A stretch of DNA of 8,139 nt, taken from NCBI GenBank assembly GCA_900552245.1, contig URYY01000100.1:1-8139 (forward strand). Direction: 5' to 3'. The notes beneath the pieces are model-generated. The model was given only the letters and a program-made list of their open reading frames with translations, did not search any database and had not been told where the DNA came from. The DNA is from an uncultured Opitutales bacterium. Its GTDB lineage: Bacteria; Verrucomicrobiota; Verrucomicrobiia; Opitutales; Intestinicryptomonadaceae. The translations under genes were made by a program, and so were the position numbers. How positions within the stretch are numbered: position 1 is the stretch's first letter; every line of letters begins with the position of its first letter. Of the stretch, positions 5,748 through 8,139 are shown piece by piece.

Positions 5748-6785
5748 ATGAAAATTGTGAAATCTAGTTTAAAAACGCTTTCAGTTTTAATATTGATGGC
5801 AACGCAATTATTTGCAGGTAACGCTTCTGAAGACTTAACTTTAAATCAAACATATGGAAACATTGGGTTGAATTTGAATAACTTGAAAGAAGCCTATCCA
5901 TATTATTTTAAATCCGCAGATTCTAAGCCTTCGCGAATTGAAAGGACTTGCGAAAATATACTAAGGCTGTTGTCAAAAGATGAGGTAAAGCTTTTATCCA
6001 TAACAGATTTTGGAGCAAAGGAATTTGACTATGTGTCTGTAGTCTTAATTACGAATAAAAACGTATATTACTCAAAGTCTATGGGGAATGATTCGTTTGT
6101 TGCTTCGAAATCTGCAAGTGATAAGTTCTTATCGTCCATTCGTTCTAAAATAGCTGAAATTAAGGGAAATCGTGCAAAAAATAACCCTTTACGAGCATGT
6201 GAAGCCTCAACTTTTGTAGTTTTATACTCTGATACTGGGGCTTCAGATATTTTTATTTCAAGAGCGTCTCCCTTCCCAAAGTTTTCAGAAGGAGACGATA
6301 GAGTTATAATGCAGATAAGACGCGATTCTTTAGCATGGCTAGGCCTTGATGTGCTAGGACAAGGAGTAACTATTTCTAATTATAAAATACTTGCCGAAGA
6401 GTTAAATAAACGCGTCTCCGAATATTTAGAACGAAATGAACTGTTATTATTTAGAGGCAAGCACTATTCCCATACCTTAAATGAGCTTCTATATTATTAT
6501 GCAACTTCAACAGAAGAGTTCGCGCCTTTGATGTATGTATGGATCTTAAACGTAAATGGAATACTAGTGCAGAATGAACCAGTTTTTAGCTTAGTATCAC
6601 TCTCGGAAAGAGAAACTAATGAGCTAAAAAAATCTGATTCCTTGTTGGCTAAATATATTTTGTATTCATATTTTATGAAAAGTGGAGACAAAAGCGAAGC
6701 TTCCCTGTATAAGAAAGAATTGCAGGAGAAAAATATAGATCCCAGACTTATAGAATTTTGGAACTCTTTACCTTCAAAGGATTAG
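5748..6785 (+). CDS. Secreted protein of unknown family; candidate orphan immunity protein
   Basis: A 345-residue protein from ATG at 5748. The N-terminus is a clear signal peptide: basic MKIVKSSLK, hydrophobic TLSVLILMATQLFA, with probable cleavage after Ala23. The lack of a cysteine at the cleavage site argues against a lipoprotein. The mature part is mixed alpha/beta: beta-type stretches (FDYVSVVLITNKNVYYS, STFVVLYSD, RVIMQIRRDSLAWLGL) and a helical C-terminus (SLLAKYILYSYFMKSGD... LYKKELQEKNIDPRLIEFW). I do not recognise the family. It begins 5 nt after the stop of a toxin-tail remnant, is AT-rich like other tip/immunity cassettes, and is the only intact gene in the module. I infer that it protects the periplasm against the deleted toxin and survives as an orphan immunity gene; a secreted protein unrelated to the Rhs fragments is the main alternative. 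Confidence 0.8.
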   Translation: MKIVKSSLKTLSVLILMATQLFAGNASEDLTLNQTYGNIGLNLNNLKEAYPYYFKSADSKPSRIERTCENILRLLSKDEVKLLSITDFGAKEFDYVSVVLITNKNVYYSKSMGNDSFVASKSASDKFLSSIRSKIAEIKGNRAKNNPLRACEASTFVVLYSDTGASDIFISRASPFPKFSEGDDRVIMQIRRDSLAWLGLDVLGQGVTISNYKILAEELNKRVSEYLERNELLLFRGKHYSHTLNELLYYYATSTEEFAPLMYVWILNVNGILVQNEPVFSLVSLSERETNELKKSDSLLAKYILYSYFMKSGDKSEASLYKKELQEKNIDPRLIEFWNSLPSKD

Positions 6786-7160
6786 AATATTAAAGATAAG
6801 ATTCTCCATAATTACGGACAAAAAAGCTGATTTTTTATTCATTGAATACTTTAAAATTTAAGGACGGTATAAAGTAAACTATGCAACATGTTTTGGATAA
6901 TACGAATGCGAGATCTTGTATGGCTTACAGAAGGATTGCGACGCAAATTCCAATTCGCGAGTATTCGTATTTTTCGGAGGTCGCAATTATTCGCTAAAAC
7001 CTCAACGCCAATATGCAGATTGGAATGAGGGGAGGCTATAAAAATAATATTGCCAACATATAGAAATAAGACGCTTGGGAGCCTCAAGGTTACTTTACCT
7101 GAATCTAATTGGAAGCGTTTAAATCTGTTTCCGATGTAGTTTTTTTTAAATGTAGCTCGT
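6786..7160. other. Gap between the two Rhs modules with decayed open frames only
   Basis: On the plus strand a frame is open from about 6873 (ATG 6888) to a TGA at 7020, then again to TAG at 7137-7139, with peptide-like text on both sides (MRDLVWLTEGLRRKFQFAS; AIKIILPTYRNKTLGSLKV). It is in the same frame as the Rhs core that follows. A minus-strand frame over the same ground (6851-7174) has no ATG near its start and no ribosome binding site. I think this is the remnant of a small gene, perhaps another tip or immunity gene, but neither strand is convincing. Confidence 0.3.
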
Positions 7161-7364
7161 TTTGAATACCACAATAAGGGTCAACTATCGAAAGCCATAC
7201 GCGGAAGCGGAGTGGAAACTTTTGAGTGGGACGGCTTGGCGCTTATTGAGCGCAGCGGCACCAAATACATAAACGAACCCCACCTGGGCGGCGGCAATCC
7301 GGTATTGTCAATCTCTAGCGACGGGCAAAAAGCTGAGGCAGGGATATGCTGGGCACAAGCATAG
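7140..7364 (+). pseudogene. Rhs core fragment, upstream half, ended by a 7-bp deletion
   Basis: From 7161 the frame reads FEYHNKGQLSKAIRGSG, then VETFEWDGLALIERSGTKY and INEPHLGGGNPVLSISSDG, typical Rhs/YD-repeat wording (EY..KGQL). After AEA, at about 7340, seven bases present in the copy at 5561-5688 are missing, and the frame runs to TAG at 7362-7364. There is no start codon or N-terminal Rhs region, and TAG 7137-7139 closes the frame upstream. The higher GC of this stretch against the AT-rich DNA on both sides is the usual contrast between conserved Rhs core and variable tips. It continues, after the frameshift, in the next entry. Confidence 0.75.
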
Positions 7365-7410
7365 GCAGAGTTGGAGAAAACGGATACTCTGCCATTGACA
7401 AAACGAGCTT
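7290..7410 (+). repeat. Rhs core repeat, copy 2
   Basis: Matches copy 1 at 5561-5688. It lacks seven bases of the ATCTTTAC segment near 7340 but retains the intact GGA where copy 1 has TGA. Confidence 0.85.
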
Positions 7411-8059
7411 TGGAGCCGATAGTTCAGATAAATCATCGTTCTTTACAAGCAAACCCTACGTCGAAGACTTGGTCTATGCATTCCTCTTGCGCAACTCCCG
7501 CGCCGACACAGGTAAGTGGCTCTCTCAAGACCTCATAGGCTACCCAGACGGCTGGAATAATCTGGCGTATTGCGAAAATAATGCAACAGTGTGTATTGAT
7601 TATTTGGGAGTATATACAATTACTTCTGCTACATTCAGCAATATTACTCCTGTTAACAATAGCGAATTTTTATATACACCAGCTCCTAATTCATACATCT
7701 TTTTTAATGTGTCAGGAAGCGTATCTTTTACTGTATCTAAAGAAGCGAATGATGGTCCCAATGTTGCGATTAGGGTTGCAGCACAATCAGATAATACATC
7801 AATATATGATACCATAAATGTAAGATTCACCCCAAATGGACGTGGAGTAATGGTCATATCATATAAATTTGAAGGTGTTGCCTTTACATATAGAGGTGAT
7901 GGAGGAGATTCAGGTGAACATTGGTTCCGTTTTGGAATAGCAATAGAAGACGCTCTAGGTAACTTTAAGTCTCCAAAAATTTCCAGTAAACACTACTTTA
8001 AACTAAAACGCGAATTAAAATCTCCAGTAAAAGCTAAAGGAGTTAGACAGGCGTATTAG
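7346..8059 (+). CDS. Rhs C-terminal module: end of core, junction and unrecognised toxin tip
   Basis: 237 residues from the ATG at 7346, which is really an internal Met of the Rhs core (TDMLGTSIGRVGENG) brought to the front by the upstream frameshift. Residues 1-84 are core, including YAFLLRN..ADTGKWLSQDLIG (44-65) and GYPDGWNNLAYCENN (65-79), the conserved ending of this Rhs type. D85-Y-L-G88 matches the DxxG junction after which Rhs tips vary. Residues 89-237 are the tip: a Ser/Asn/Thr-rich beta-type region (FFNVSGSVSFTVSKEANDG, VMVISYKFEGVAFTYRGDGG) and a basic end (KLKRELKSPVKAKGVRQAY). I see no known nuclease, deaminase or ADP-ribosyltransferase motif, so the toxic activity, if any, is unassigned. 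Restart translation at 7346 is conceivable, since the old frame stops at 7362-7364, 16 nt later, but without its N-terminal shell the protein could not be delivered normally. Confidence 0.75.
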   Translation: MLGTSIGRVGENGYSAIDKTSFGADSSDKSSFFTSKPYVEDLVYAFLLRNSRADTGKWLSQDLIGYPDGWNNLAYCENNATVCIDYLGVYTITSATFSNITPVNNSEFLYTPAPNSYIFFNVSGSVSFTVSKEANDGPNVAIRVAAQSDNTSIYDTINVRFTPNGRGVMVISYKFEGVAFTYRGDGGDSGEHWFRFGIAIEDALGNFKSPKISSKHYFKLKRELKSPVKAKGVRQAY

Positions 8060-8098
8060 AGAATGTAAAGTAGATATTTTTCGGGCAAGAAAAGCACT

Positions 8099-8139
8099 AT
8101 GACAAAAGCAAAATACCGCCGTCATAACGCATGGCGATA
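8099..8139 (+). CDS. Possible start of a next small gene, cut by the window edge
   Basis: ATG at 8099 opens a frame (MTKAKYRRHNAWR) that runs off the window 40 nt after the toxin-tip stop. An immunity gene would be expected at this position, but only 13 codons are visible and the ribosome binding site (AAGAAAAG) is weak. Confidence 0.2.
   Translation, partial: MTKAKYRRHNAWR

Noticed and set aside
6851..7174. 107-codon minus-strand open frame
   Set aside because: It starts with TTG, overlaps the plus-strand Rhs core, has no ribosome binding site, and mirrors an open frame on the other strand.
5552..7410. Insertion sequence bounded by the two Rhs core copies
   Set aside because: The repeats are coding Rhs core with codon-patterned divergence, there is no transposase between them, and no terminal inverted repeats or target duplications were seen.

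Overview
The window looks like a piece of a Verrucomicrobiota genome, most likely an Opitutae/Opitutales-type bacterium. The main evidence is two proteins with PEP-CTERM sorting tails (I/V-PEP, hydrophobic stretch, basic end), one with the 'PEPATYAALFG' wording common in that group, together with secreted beta-rich passenger sequence and Rhs fragments. The phylum call is inference from family knowledge; there is no rRNA or housekeeping marker here. Much of the window is accessory or decaying DNA.

Layout: (1) 1-1357, plus strand: the 3' part of a large secreted PEP-CTERM protein with 24-28-residue beta-solenoid repeats, split by an apparent one-base frameshift near 383-407 and closed by a strong hairpin terminator at 1389-1423. 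(2) 1524-3153, minus strand: two unrelated-looking membrane proteins, one with four helices and a DUF1648-like 'VPTHW..G.P.AW' loop, one with four helices followed by a C-terminal soluble domain. (3) 3154-4192: about 1 kb without a convincing intact gene, rich in GCGCAAA/T motifs, with broken protein-like reading frames on the minus strand. (4) 4238-5152, minus strand: an intact 304-residue PEP-CTERM protein ending at a 15-bp-stem terminator at 4193-4233. (5) 5183-5551: AT-rich, no supported gene. (6) 5552-8139, plus strand: a graveyard of Rhs polymorphic-toxin tip modules.

The Rhs region holds two fragments of the same Rhs core. The first (5552-5688) carries a nonsense mutation, is joined out of frame to what looks like the last 17 codons of a toxin, and is followed 5 nt later by an intact secreted 345-residue protein with a good ribosome binding site, a candidate orphan immunity protein. 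The second (about 7140-8059) has a 7-bp deletion that splits the core, then a complete core/tip junction (GYPDGWNNLAYC...DYLG) and an AT-rich 149-residue tip with no family I recognise. This is the usual architecture of displaced rhs-CT/immunity cassettes. The two PEP-CTERM proteins would be handled by an exosortase system encoded elsewhere.

The most interesting items are the unrecognised Rhs tip, the orphan secreted immunity candidate, and the unexplained motif-rich intergenic kilobase. No tRNA, rRNA, CRISPR array or intact transposase was seen.
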